Of a DNA stretch of 64,000 bases, positions 1 through 10,541 are shown in pieces. Source of the stretch: Aspidapion aeneum (lineage: Eukaryota; Arthropoda; Insecta; Coleoptera; Brentidae); the NCBI GenBank assembly GCA_963576565.1, contig OY755042.1:108367314-108431313 (forward strand). The letters are read 5' to 3'. Both the position numbers and the translations under genes were made by a program. The notes beneath the pieces are model-generated. The model was not told the origin of the DNA. It did no database searches and was given only the letters and a program-made list of their open reading frames with translations. Within the stretch, counting starts at the first letter, position 1; the number at the start of each line of letters is the position of its first letter.

Positions 1-203
1 CCTTTTCTGAAAATCGAAGTATATTCCCACAAAATTCCCAATTTTGCTTCAGTATACTTTACTTTATTCGGGAAAACCAATTGTTATTTGTTAAGTACTT
101 ACGTACTTATTTATAAATTAGATGATATAAAATAATCGCAATGACGTATGTAACTGCGGGGTTAAAATATAAAAAACCGCTATACATACAGGGTGTATAA
201 AAT

Positions 204-630
204 ATATATATATTTATCGGTTTCACAACGTTCTACGTCTTCCGATACCCAATCTCCACTCGTTTCTGTTTGCCCATAATTCATCATCTAGGCCTCTTAT
301 TCTTATTTCACTGTCTATTCCTTCTCTCCAGCTTCTCCTTGGCCGTCCTCGTTTTCTTCGGCCAGTTGGTTTCCATTGTAGTATTTGTTTAGGTAGTCTT
401 TCGTCATTCATTCTTTGTACATGTCCGTACCACACCAGTTGTTTTGTTCTTATATCATCCACTAAAGTACGTTCACCTACTGTCATAATTTCTCTTATTC
501 TTTGATTTGTAACTCTTTCTCTTTTTGATTTCCCTGCTGCTCTTCTCCAATAGTCCATCTCCGTAGCGGAAAGCATTCTTTCTGTTCTATCCTTGATTGG
601 CCATACTTCTGAGCCGTATGTGGTGTATAT
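204..630 (-). mobile_element. 5'-truncated RTE-like LINE, 3' end (family A)
   Basis: The minus strand encodes the C-terminal tail of a non-LTR retrotransposon protein: a WYGHVQRMNDERLPKQ motif, then a basic GRRKRGRPRRSW stretch and a closing WRLGIGRRRTL. The insert is bounded by a 13-bp direct repeat gggtgtataaaat at 191-203 and 631-643, which reads as its target site duplication. The 3' end is the short (AT)n tract at 204-216. The copy is 5'-truncated and dead. A longer copy of the same family lies at 20.0-21.7 kb. Confidence 0.85.
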
Positions 631-904
631 GGGTGTATAAAATCACTGTCTAAAATTAATAAGAAGTTACAAACATACATTGTTATAGTTTCCATAAAAC
701 CAGGATACACTAACACACAAAATGCATCGCGGACCAAAGCGAAAATAGCGAAATTGGCGTAATGTGGTTCCGCCACAAAGTATATAGCCTATAGCAGCAG
801 AGGCATGGTCCTGGCTCACGGACCTTTTAGTTTACCTAGCAAGCGCTGGCTGCGGAATTATATTAAAATTAAAACTTAATTTTTTATTTTAATGTGAAAC
901 AAAA

Positions 905-1162
905 ATTGTTTTATCATAAGTTGGAATTGAATTAATCTAAGGCACCGTTTTTTCTGGAAGCAAAATATTACTTATATAAAGATAATTTGCTTTGTTACAA
1001 AATGGAATATGCTGGAACAAAACAATTAAAGAAGAAAAATAAAGTCTCATTTCAAGATTGAACTAAAGAGAAATATTTTAATTCAAAACAAATTGTTTTA
1101 AGGTAAAACAATTTATTCAAGAAAAAAACGTGTTTTCATTGTAGACAAAATTTTTTACCGTG
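905..1162 (-). mobile_element. MITE copy of the CACGGTAAAA family
   Basis: This AT-rich segment is the inverse of segments at 61912-62145 and in the arms of 58750-59587. Shared landmarks are the accgtg end at 1162, ttgttttaaggtaaaacaat, and ggcaccgttttttctggaag near the other end. No coding capacity is seen. Confidence 0.65.
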
Positions 1163-3063
1163 TGCCAATTTCGCTATTTTGTCATCTACATGACGTCACG
1201 GAAAGCGAGAAGTTTTTCTGTCGTACATAAAACCGTTAAAATCAAAAGTAAAACCCATTCAAAAGTCAATACCAATAATAAACCTCTAAAAATGTTCTTT
1301 TACAATTGTTACTACAACAAAGTGACAGGTTCTTTCCACCTGTCACCTGTTTCTATAAGAGCATATATTTTTTAAATTCCCAACGTGACACAGACAAAAA
1401 AAAACGTCCAAAAATTTTTGAATTGCCTAGAACGGCGTCAAGCTTCCTTATAAAAATTTCACCTGTTTCAGTGTTGTAAAAATTTTGCCTTTACCTACAC
1501 AGGTCAGGTACCAAACATCACCTTTTTAATGGGACCAGACATGGTTCATTTTCTGAAGGGTAATTTAAGCGTGAGGGTCATTGTATTATTGTAGGTACGT
1601 ACCTACCTAAAAAAAAATCTTTAGGAACAAAGTATCTTCCATTATTTTGAAACCTTAAAATAAATAAACGAAACATGCCTTCCTAGACCATTAGGACACA
1701 CAAGTAAACTCCTCGCTATATCAGCGTTGAAAATAGTTTTTTGTAAATATCGAAAAAGTTTTTGGTTGTTACAAAAATTATTGAGAAAAAATAAAAAGTT
1801 AGCGTTTTTTAAATCTAAATCGCTTTAATTGTCTTGTTTTCATGTTTAATAAATTTGATAAAAAACAAATGTAAAACTAGGAAGTAGACAAAGATACATA
1901 ATATCTCAGGTTCCCGGTTCCGTATAGAAATTTAAAAAATATAAATATATAAATGTCAAGGTCCTATGTAAAAAAAGGGTTTATACAAACATACAGGAAC
2001 TGTTTAACAAATAGATATTTGTGTGCGTAAAAAATTATTAAATATATTAATTACGTATATTTAAAATAAGTGTTAAGAAAGATTTAAAAAAATAATAAAT
2101 TCATTTTTGATGAAAAACGGTGAATTATTTTTTTTATGATGTTTTATCAGAAAATGGTCAATTTTTTTTCGAATAGGGAGTACTGGATGATCTAAACTGG
2201 GTAAACTTCAGCGTTTTCTAGTTACACAACCGAATGACAAGGAGGTTATGTTCCAGTCCATAAAACAATACCAACTTTACACAATTTCAAAACCTAAAAC
2301 TAAAAGTGACAGATAAAATTCAGTTTTACAGTTATATATTTAAAAAAAAATTTTTTGACTAAGCAATTCTATAATAATAAAATCCAACTAAATAACAATT
2401 TTTTTTTAATTTTAACTCTTTTAAAAAATTATATTATTTATATCATTGCTTAAATAGTAGACAGTGTTTATACTTTTGGTATGGTTGTGCCTTATCTGAG
2501 CCTCTTCAGAAATTCCGAGACACTTGACAACTTACATAAAATACCGAAAATGCCGAAAGAGTTAAAAATATCGAACATTGTCGAAAGCGGCGAGTCAGGC
2601 GGTGGGAAAAACCAGACCTCTGGTCTGGTCTGGCAGCTCGTCAAAATATTTAGCATACTTAAAATTTTATATTCAAATTGCACGCCAACATACGTTTTTA
2701 TTAATATTACTAATTAGTACCCACGACGAAATTTTTGACCGTCCTGTGACTCCTCGGACATCAAATGTTGTAAATTATTAATTCTCAAAATATTTTTAAG
2801 GGTCAGATCACATTTGTTGTTATAAATTGATCATTTATTTTAATTTAATCGAGAAATTCTCGTAAAAGCCTCTTTGAAGTAGCGAGGTGTCATCATTTGA
2901 GGCCTTTCTTACGTTACAAAGTGGTCTTCAATATTAAATAATGTCATATACATCACTTTTTTGGCATAAACACGTCATTTTTTAATCACTACCCATGAGC
3001 AAACCTTAACAAAGATATGCCACTCTTTTGATCTGGCTCGAAATGCCGCCGTGATAGTGACAA
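1163..3063. other. AT-rich stretch, no gene recognised
   Basis: Short open frames here (for example 1160-1375 and 2481-2717) have AT-driven composition, no recognisable domain and no paired splice sites. A short ctctggtctggtctgg repeat lies near 2618. No TE boundaries could be set. Confidence 0.5.
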
Positions 3064-3065
3064 TA

Positions 3066-3320
3066 GGGACCTATTGCAATAAAGCCAGGCACAAATTGTG
3101 CCGGGCACTATATTGACAGATTCGCATTAAAAACTGACAGTCTTTCAAAATTGACATACCAAAGTTGAATTTAGAAATCCAGTCGTTTATTTTCCATTAA
3201 TAGTGGCGTCACTATTAATTCCGGCTCTTATAATACACAATGGACTAATTTTGAAAGAAGACAGCTGTTCTTATAATGCGAAACTGTCAATTAGTGCCTG
3301 GCACTATTGCAATAGGTCTC
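3066..3320. mobile_element. Foldback MITE with TA duplication
   Basis: The ends gggacctattgcaata and tattgcaataggtctc are inverted copies with one mismatch, and the similarity runs on through the CCAGGCAC block. TA flanks both sides (3064-3065, 3321-3322), as expected for a Tc1/mariner-mobilised MITE. Confidence 0.7.
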
Positions 3321-4887
3321 TATTTAAATTGGTTATCTACACCTTGCCGGAATGTTTTTTATTTCGTCAAGGGTCATATTGCCTTTTCCTTTTAAATAAT
3401 ATATATTGTTAGGGCTTTGTCCAAACTTTATACGACTTCACCATTCATATCAAACATTCAATCTTAAACATAAACTTCAAAAAGTTTTTGAAAATATTCC
3501 TTAAACCCCAAAGATTAAAGCACGTTTTGTCTTAGGGGTGCATATTCATACATATTTTCGTTGGAACACTGTATTAAGTCTGCAATGAACCCCCGTTGGA
3601 CCTCATATTATTATCTAACTAACCACAGTGGATTTTTTTTTGTAATAAACACGGCGTTTCCTCCTTTGATGCATGGGTATTTAAACCTAAGATAATGCGC
3701 ATTGTTTTTTTTAGTTAGTCCCTGGGCTATAACCGCGTTAAGGAAAGTTGGTTTAATGTTTTTGGAAAACCCTATTGAAATTTCTAAGAAATAACTAACG
3801 GAATACTAATTAAATGTTATAACGATATTTTGCTTCTCAGTAGCGCAACCAAAGAACGGCCTAAGGGACACTTGTTTTTCCAAAAAATTGTGTAAATTTA
3901 AAATTAGTTGTTTTGAGCGAGAAGCTTATGTCAAACAGAATTTTAAGGTTACTTATAAAAACAAGAAAAATCTATTTAGCTACGACACTGTTTTTTTTAA
4001 TGCGTACTTTCCTCTGTAGATTATGGTAAAAACGCACTTATGTGCTCTGTTTGTCTGTATTATTAATAAATATTTATTCCCAACAATCTAAAAAAGTTTT
4101 CTACAGGGGAATATAAAAATACATAAGTGTATAAAAGTAAATTCATTTCAGGGAATTACATATATAATATAAATAATATAAATATATATGAAAGTAAGTT
4201 TTTAAATATGTTTAACTGAAAAACTATATATATTATTATCTAAGTCACAAAAAGTTTAATTATTTAGTTTTAACTTAAAGCATTTATAAAGTATAATATA
4301 TATTTTTAATTTGCTATTTTTTCTACTCTTATTATTCCTTTCTTTATTTATCAGGAGGTCCTAAAAAAATATCTAATTAAGAATGAAAACTAAAAGACCC
4401 AATTAATTTTCCGTAACTTACAAATTTTTTATTAATTTTTATTATGTGAAAACTGAAAATCCAATTGATCATAATTTATAACTTGTTTGTAAAAAAGAGA
4501 GGTCAAACAAATTTTAAACCAAAACAATATTCCGAGTGCAAAACGCCCACAAGATCACGAGATCTAATTTTGCGCACTAAATTTAGATTACTTTATTTCG
4601 GGTGTTTCTGCAAACGTCACAAAGATGACATTCTTACATTGTTTCGCGCTTACTTTCTTAGCTTTGGATCATTAAATTTTCCGCCTTTGTTCCATACGTT
4701 CATGACGTCAAATTTTTTTAAAATCAATCCTTGTCCAAAAATATACTTGATGACGTTCTAAATTAAAAGACGGTTTTACCAATAATGCCGTAACTAAAAT
4801 TTTTAGGGATACAAAAACGGGTATTTGGTTTAACAAAATTTAAAGTAGGACCTCGTTATATTATTAACTAAAACCTTTGAGTATATG
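3321..4887. other. AT-rich stretch, no gene recognised
   Basis: No coding exon, RNA gene or bounded repeat could be identified. The 4465-4761 open frame has no recognisable domain. Confidence 0.5.
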
Positions 4888-5099
4888 ACCCATATAGAGG
4901 TGCCACCGGCGAGCTTTACCAGATGACGCTGAAATAAATTCGTTTAGTGCGCAATATTCAGAGACTGCTAGATCTTTTAGTTGCATGTGCAAGTTCCGAG
5001 GTTCATGCCTATCATATCAATGATACTAGATGAATTTATTTCAGCGCCATCTGCCCTTCAATATGGCTCCAAGCTCGCCGTTGGCATCTCTATATGGGT
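4888..5099. mobile_element. Foldback MITE with long inverted ends
   Basis: The left arm from acccatatagaggtgcca through the GCGAGCTT block to gaaataaattc matches the inverse of the right arm, which runs from gaatttatttcagcgccat to tggcatctctatatgggt. Arms are about 55-60 bp with a few mismatches. No clear target duplication was found. Confidence 0.7.
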
Positions 5100-6680
5100 T
5101 ATTTACTCAATGCTAAAACCAAAATAAAATTAAGGTCAGGAACATATTAAAGATTTTTAAAAACAAAATATTAATATCAAAGCACAGCCTTTCGAAAAAC
5201 ACCGCGCTTTTCATAATTTATTACAAAATGTCCAGTGAACCCGCCTTGGTGCCAAATCGTGAAAAGTGTATCAGATCTAGGAAAATTTTTGCGACATTAG
5301 AGGTGTAACCTAGTATATATTTACAAAATTTATTTAAAATTTTAAAGCTAATAAATTGTGATACCCCATTTATTTTAATTTTTTTGTACACTTGGTATAC
5401 GTTAAAAAATATTTACACTGAACAGTTGTTGCGTTGGTCGTTATCTACATATATATCTGGTATTTTATTTGTCGTTTCATTATAAAATTGCGGGAATTTC
5501 CGAAAATTCTTTCGATACATCATCGCAGTAAAAAGAAGTGGTTCGCCAAAACACATGAAAGAGGCGCTCTTTGCTTATATCTTTTTTGATAAACCAGTCT
5601 TAGAAATGTTAAAATAAGCTGTTGTAAATTTTCTGTAAATTACGTCATAGACAATTGCAAAAACAGACGTACCGGGGTATAAGCTCTATGGAAGTAAAGC
5701 TTCACAGAGTTATTCTCTAAAGGCCGCAAGCGGCGCTAGTAGTTTAAATTTAAAACATAGCGTGAATAGAGCGTTTCTATTCTGCCTTTGTACCAATTTT
5801 ATGGCGATAAATTTTCTGCCGCCGATAGCAGAAATGTAAAAAAAAATAAATAAAATTGACCTAATAATATAATGCAAATTTTATATAGGTGATAATCCAG
5901 AAAATGTCATTTTATTCTGTCCATTATTATAGACAATAACAAATTTGTTCATTTCTGAATTTTATGATTAATTACAAATTACTACCTGTCCTATTATTAA
6001 TTTCTACTATTTTTTCGCTGATTTACTTCCTAGATATACCTTTATGACATCACAATTACCTTTTCAGGAAACTGAAATTTATCTGTTTTTCATTAACTGC
6101 TGATTCATCATTGAAAATGCTAATTTTATTTATTTCTAATTTCCCGCGATATTTTCACGAAAAAATATTCGTTTTTATAATAAAATGAAACGTAAAAATT
6201 TTTTTGATGTAAATTAGGTTTAGATTATTAGAATTAATTTGTTCAAAGTTGATATATTAGATCACGAAATACAAAATTCAAAATACATAAATTGTGATTT
6301 TACCCGCACTTTTTAAGTTGTGATATTAATTCTTCTTTTGTTTTTTCACCTAGCTTCCAAAATTTTAAAATTATGACTCAGAATTCGTCGCTTTACTATT
6401 ATTACCCATCAATTGCTTCTTAGAAATTGAGATCTTTGGATATTTTAGTGACACCAACCCTATGGAATTTAAACTATTTCCGACTTTTTTCTTAGTTTTG
6501 TTTTGAGGAGCAGTCAAAAGTTGTTTTGTTAAAGTCTTTGTCTACTTTTACAGATAAAGCTTGAGTCAACAATACCTTATATTATTTAACAAAATAACAG
6601 TTGGAATATTAGCCCTTAATAATAGGTTCATATAATAATAAAATAATGCTTTTTCTTAGATTTTCTTTTTTTTGTTTCAG
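5100..6680. other. Upstream intron or intergenic DNA of the cactus-like gene
   Basis: No further ankyrin-coding exon ending in the required phase (one base of a split Gly codon) was found here. The segment ends in the acceptor tttttttgtttcag at 6680. Confidence 0.45.
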
Positions 6681-6829
6681 GTCAGACTCCAGTTCACGTG
6701 GCGGCCATAAATGGACACACTGCAGTACTTGGACAACTCGTATCCTGCGGAGCTGATGTCAATGTAAGAGAAGGTCTAAGTGGATACACATCTTTACATT
6801 TTGCAGTAAATAGGAGGGACGAAACTATG
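6681..6829 (+). CDS. cact: cactus-like exon: ankyrin repeats
   Basis: Acceptor tttgtttcag ends at 6680 and donor gtaagc starts at 6830. The exon begins with two bases completing a Gly codon and ends after ATG in phase 0. The residue run GADVNVREGLSGYTSLHF is a typical ankyrin helix-loop signature. The in-frame GTG at 6698 lies inside the exon and is not a start. Confidence 0.88.
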
Positions 6830-8365
6830 GTAAGCATTATTTTTTTTACATTGAGACTTTTATTATTTCAATATTTCTGTGTCACAAAAAAATCCATCTG
6901 GGAAAACGTAAAAAACTTTATTATCAGAAAAAATTAATGACAATCATGTCATATCGGATCTAGGTAACTATGTTATCTTAAAATTAGATAAAGGAGCGCA
7001 ACTTTTTAATAATGAAAAATGAAATGAATCACAAAAATTTATATTATCGCTGTTTTTAAGACAGATTTTTTATACTTATATATCTAAAGGATGTAATTTT
7101 TAAATATTTTTCCCAAATATGTACTTTTGTTTGCACAAACTGCTACACCTTTTAAAAAATATATTTAATTTTCACATGGGCGCACCCAGGGGGGGGGGGG
7201 CGTGTCCCCCCCCCCCAAGCCTTAGATTTTTTTACATATTTTCTACATATATCATGATAAAACACAAAAAATAGCTTAAAATTTGACATCATGAGGCTTT
7301 GGGCCCCCCCAAGAGGCCCCCCCCCCAAGACACATTCCTGGGTGCGCCACTGATTCTCAGCAAAGCAATAACGAGCAACGGTCTGAAATAAGCTTAATTT
7401 TTTTTACCCTTATTACCTTATCAACATATACGTAACCGACTCCCCGTATGAAGAGGCACAACCGCATTCATATTATGAGTACAGGGTATTGCACCCGAAA
7501 GAGGCGCTACTATCGCCCTACTTTCTCACGTGCACTGTTGCCAATAGTTACTTTTTTGCTAGCAGAGCGGGATTGTCTTATCCAAGTTCCTATTTGTTCT
7601 GCGTTCGTAAAAGACTTTTAACATTTTAACCAAATAATTTTTCTTTCTTTCAGGTTAATTTCCTACTTCACAGCTGTCCTTCCATCGTACCAAACACCCG
7701 CTCGTACGAAGGCAAGACAGCGTGGCAAGATAACCCTCTAGTCTCCGAAGAAATGCAGGTCTTATTTAAGACTTCCGGTATCGAGTCACCTTACACCAGT
7801 GAGGATGAAGATGATAGTAGTGATGAGGAGGTACGTTCCTAAGCATGTACATATATTGTTTTACAGTACAACTTCGATAATCCGGACACATATCGGTACA
7901 GTTACCGCTCAATTATCCAGGTATCCGGACTACTGGAGTATATTTTTTTAATAAGCACTTGGTTTTTTTTAACAAATTGTAGGTTGTTGTCATTTAGAAA
8001 AAAGAAAATACAAAATAAAAAATCAATTGCAAAAAATATAATGGAACAACAGCCGGAAAAATTCTTTTGTCGCGAAATTTTGTAAGGCAAACCTAATGGA
8101 ACTAAACCTTGACAGTAAAAAAAATACCAAAAAAGGAATTTACACTAAAAATAAATTTTTATAAATAAACAAGTTAAAGACTGAAAACCTAACTTAAATT
8201 TAATATCTCTTAAAATTTGAGTGCTGTAAAAACATTTCTCGATTTCCCTGGAAGTACTGTAAATCTCCTAAAAGTATCTAATAAGTTTATCTTATTTTGT
8301 TTCAGATGTATGACAGATCAGCGCCTCCACCGAGTGTTGCCAACTTTATTATGTCAAGCGCCTAA
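6681..8365 (+). CDS. cact: NF-kappa-B inhibitor cactus-like, last three coding exons
   Basis: Join 6681-6829, 7654-7830 and 8306-8365, about 127 residues. IkB/cactus proteins hold Rel/NF-kB factors (Dorsal, Dif) in the cytoplasm through ankyrin repeats until Toll signalling degrades them. Visible here are one full ankyrin repeat (GQTPVHVAAINGHTAVLGQL, then SCGADVNVREG), a second starting GYTSLHFAV and continuing over the splice as VNFLLHSC, then YEGKTAWQ. An acidic tail follows (EDEDDSSDEE, typical of casein-kinase/PEST regions), and a short last exon ends FIMSSA. The first exon opens mid-codon (phase 1); the other two junctions are phase 0. The repeat pattern plus acidic tail fits an IkB C-terminus, but other ankyrin proteins cannot be fully excluded because the N-terminal half, with its degradation motif, is not in view. 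It is convergent with the rhomboid gene. Confidence 0.85.
7175..7352. mobile_element. hAT-like MITE in a cactus intron
   Basis: Ends read catgggcgcacccagg and cctgggtgcgccactg, inverted with two mismatches, and are followed internally by poly-G and poly-C runs. Flanks attttcac and attctcag are a possible decayed 8-bp duplication. No coding capacity. Confidence 0.65.
7654..7830 (+). CDS. cact: cactus-like exon: last ankyrin part and acidic tail
   Basis: Acceptor ttctttcag ends at 7653 and donor gtacgt starts at 7831. It is 59 codons, phase 0 at both ends. It completes the ankyrin helix (VNFLLHSCPS), then YEGKTAWQ, and ends in the acidic, Ser-rich SEDEDDSSDEE. Confidence 0.88.
7864..7945. mobile_element. 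pogo/Tigger-like terminal fragment
   Basis: CAGTACAACTTCGATAATCC followed by GGACA resembles the ends of pogo-group mariner elements, and a degenerate ttatccaggtatccggacta follows. It lies in the last cactus intron. Ends are not well defined. Confidence 0.4.
8306..8365 (+). CDS. cact: cactus-like terminal exon with stop
   Basis: Acceptor ttattttgtttcag ends at 8305. Nineteen codons, MYDRSAPPPSVANFIMSSA, are followed by TAA at 8363-8365. Phase 0 entry agrees with the previous donor. Confidence 0.8.
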   Translation: MYDRSAPPPSVANFIMSSA

Positions 8366-8608
8366 CGCACCCCCGAGCGTAAACAATTGCAACTTGAAAC
8401 GCTTGTTGTGAATGTACAGACAATATTCTAATAACATGCAGGGAGTCCAGTGAATAGAAGAGAGATGATATAAGAAATAGAGGAAAAGTATAGCGTTTAG
8501 ACAGATAGATTGTGGCATTGTCTAAAGGGTTGTAATATTTATTAGCATTATTTAGAAAATTTAAATTTATTTATAAAAGAGAATATTACAATGCTTAAAA
8601 ACTCCAAT
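8366..8608 (+). other. cact: cactus-like 3' UTR
   Basis: Non-coding AT-rich sequence between the stop codon and the first overlapping AATAAA signals. Inferred from position only. Confidence 0.55.
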
Positions 8609-8618
8609 AATAAATAAA
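8609..8618 (+). terminator. Polyadenylation signals (overlapping AATAAA)
   Basis: Two overlapping AATAAA hexamers about 245 bp after the cactus-like stop codon. Further AATAAA copies near 8960-8995 could serve a longer 3' UTR. Confidence 0.45.
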
Positions 8619-8995
8619 CTGCCTTAAAATTGTAATATGTAAGATTGTGAACTTCTTCAGGAAGGAACGAAACCCCACCTTTAGTCAGACTTGTCACATG
8701 ACTTTTGCAATTTTCGTATTTTCAAGGAATAGTTCTCGACTGGTATTAAGACAATTCACAAAACCAAATGTTTAGAGTTATTTTTTCTGAGATATTTCAC
8801 TGTTTATAATATCATTTCGCAGTGGGATTGTGCCTTATAATTTGTTGGTGATACATTATCACCCCACTTGTAGGAAAGTATTTTTAGTTCTTTGTGTAAA
8901 ACTATTTAAATGTGTTCAGTAATTTCTGTTTATAAAAAGAAAATATCATAAATGAATTAAATAAATCATGGTTTATCATATTTAGCCTGAATAAA

Positions 8996-10130
8996 TGACA
9001 TTAAAATACATTCACTAAAATTTTTTACAAAAAAAAACAACATCTCGATTTTGTTTGAATTTTTAAGTGCCTATAAAGGCTTAGATCAATATTTTCCAAA
9101 TTTTTAATTTACTAAAAAATATACAATTTTGACCACTCATAATTTTTTTATGAAATTTTCTTTTTTGTAATAAGTTTATGTATTTCATGTTTTAGTTAAT
9201 AGAATCATTACACAATGTATACATATTTATTTTATATGTTTAGTTTATTGTAAATAAAATAACTTTTACTTAATATTAATATTATTAATAATGATTCATC
9301 CATGTTATATAGATTTCCAATTAATATAAACTACTATATATCATAAATGTTTAAGTGTTTTTTTTGTAATCTTGCATGCATCCAAAAATTTATCAGAAGT
9401 TAAATTTAGTTTTTTAGAAATGTATGGTTTGTTTGCGTATAAAAATTAGGCAAACTAGGTTTGATATAAATAATTTTGTTGTAGAAAATAATCGGATTGC
9501 AACAAGCTTTTCAGCTATCAACTACATTATCACAAATTAATAAATGCAATTTTTTACGTATATAAAAGGTTTTAATAAAATAATTTATTTACATATATTT
9601 ACAGCAAGAAAATACACAATGAAAATTGTATTAAATGCAAGGTGTCACGGCACAGTTACAAATAGGGTTAGTTTAAAAAGTTTTTGTTTTAGGTATAAAT
9701 AAAGTTTAAAAGTAAATTTAGTATATTTTCAACTAATAGTTTTCCTTCATTAAAAATGCTATTCTAGCGAAGCACGGCCTATGATGCTTTTCGATTGATA
9801 GTTGGCAACGCAGCAGTTGTTTAAGAAGAGATCAGGGGCGACGTTGTGAAGTTTTGCCGAAAATCGGGAACCATTCCCATTTTTAAATGGAGGAACTGTA
9901 TACCATAGAAAAAAGAATATTTATTTAATAACAAATATTCTTTTTCCTATGCTTTATACCTATACATATTTATTAAACTTTTAAGGAAACAAAACATATA
10001 AATAAGTATTTTTACTACGTTTTTTGGGGGAATATAATAGGTATATCATCACCTGACCTGATTTTATTTTGAGGATGCTTTGAGGTATATATATATATAT
10101 AAGTATATATAAGATTAAACATTAAACATT
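8996..10130. other. AT-rich convergent intergenic region
   Basis: DNA between the ends of the cactus-like (plus) and rhomboid (minus) genes. A 48-codon minus-strand open stretch at about 9760-9890 was examined as a rhomboid exon, but the 10366-10541 exon fits far better. No other feature is supported. Confidence 0.45.
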
Positions 10131-10137
10131 GAAAAAG

Positions 10138-10170
10138 CTTGATAACGATTGAAGAAGAACAATCGAAACG
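10138..10170 (+). ncRNA. Hammerhead-like motif, Penelope-type terminal repeat remnant
   Basis: cttgataa, stem cgattg, a GAAGAAGAA loop, stem caatcg, then aaacg. The layout matches the stem-II core of hammerhead ribozymes carried by Penelope-like elements, but the CUGAUGA box is degenerate (TTGATAA). It matches the layout at 26714-26747. Probably a dead remnant. Confidence 0.3.
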
Positions 10171-10226
10171 TTGCGCTTGTGTTTGTTTATCAAAAAGAAA
10201 AGTTTTCCAATTTTGGTAGGAAAATA

Positions 10227-10232
10227 TTTATT
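10227..10232 (-). terminator. Polyadenylation signal for the rhomboid gene
   Basis: Minus-strand AATAAA about 135 bp beyond the rhomboid stop codon at 10366. Inferred by position. Confidence 0.4.
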
Positions 10233-10365
10233 TTCTCTAAAAAACCCCTTATAAGTTAGTTTTTTCTTTCTTTAACGTGGTTTTTTAAATATTTTTTTTC
10301 CTTAATAGTGACATACTACCCAGATAAAGTTTGTTAGTAAAATAAGTAGATATGCTTTTTCACAA

Positions 10366-10541
10366 CTAACAGCTATAAATGTATTCTATCCTAACGACAT
10401 TCGCAGGATTACATTTACTAATTTGAAAAGTTACAACAATGAATACCACAACCATCAAAAAGTATAAACCTAATGATATCCAAAATAAATTCGATTTGTT
10501 TCTTGTTTCTTTGGCAGTGTAGTTTTTAAATAAGACCAATC
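10366..10541 (-). CDS. Rhomboid terminal exon (TM7, C-terminus)
   Basis: Acceptor tttttttctttttag. Two bases complete a Gly codon, giving G-LVLFKNYTAKETRNKSN, then FWISLGLYFLMVVVFIVV and a short polar tail ending RIEYIYSC before TAG at 10366-10368. Entry phase matches exon 4. Confidence 0.9.

Noticed and set aside
6698..6937. 79-codon plus frame starting at GTG 6698
   Set aside because: It is the middle of an ankyrin exon running past its donor at 6830. The GTG is not a start and the 3' part is intron.
9760..9900. 48-codon minus open stretch considered as last rhomboid exon
   Set aside because: The phase would fit, but it lacks a membrane segment. The exon at 10366-10541 gives TM7 and the family's G-LVLFKN junction.
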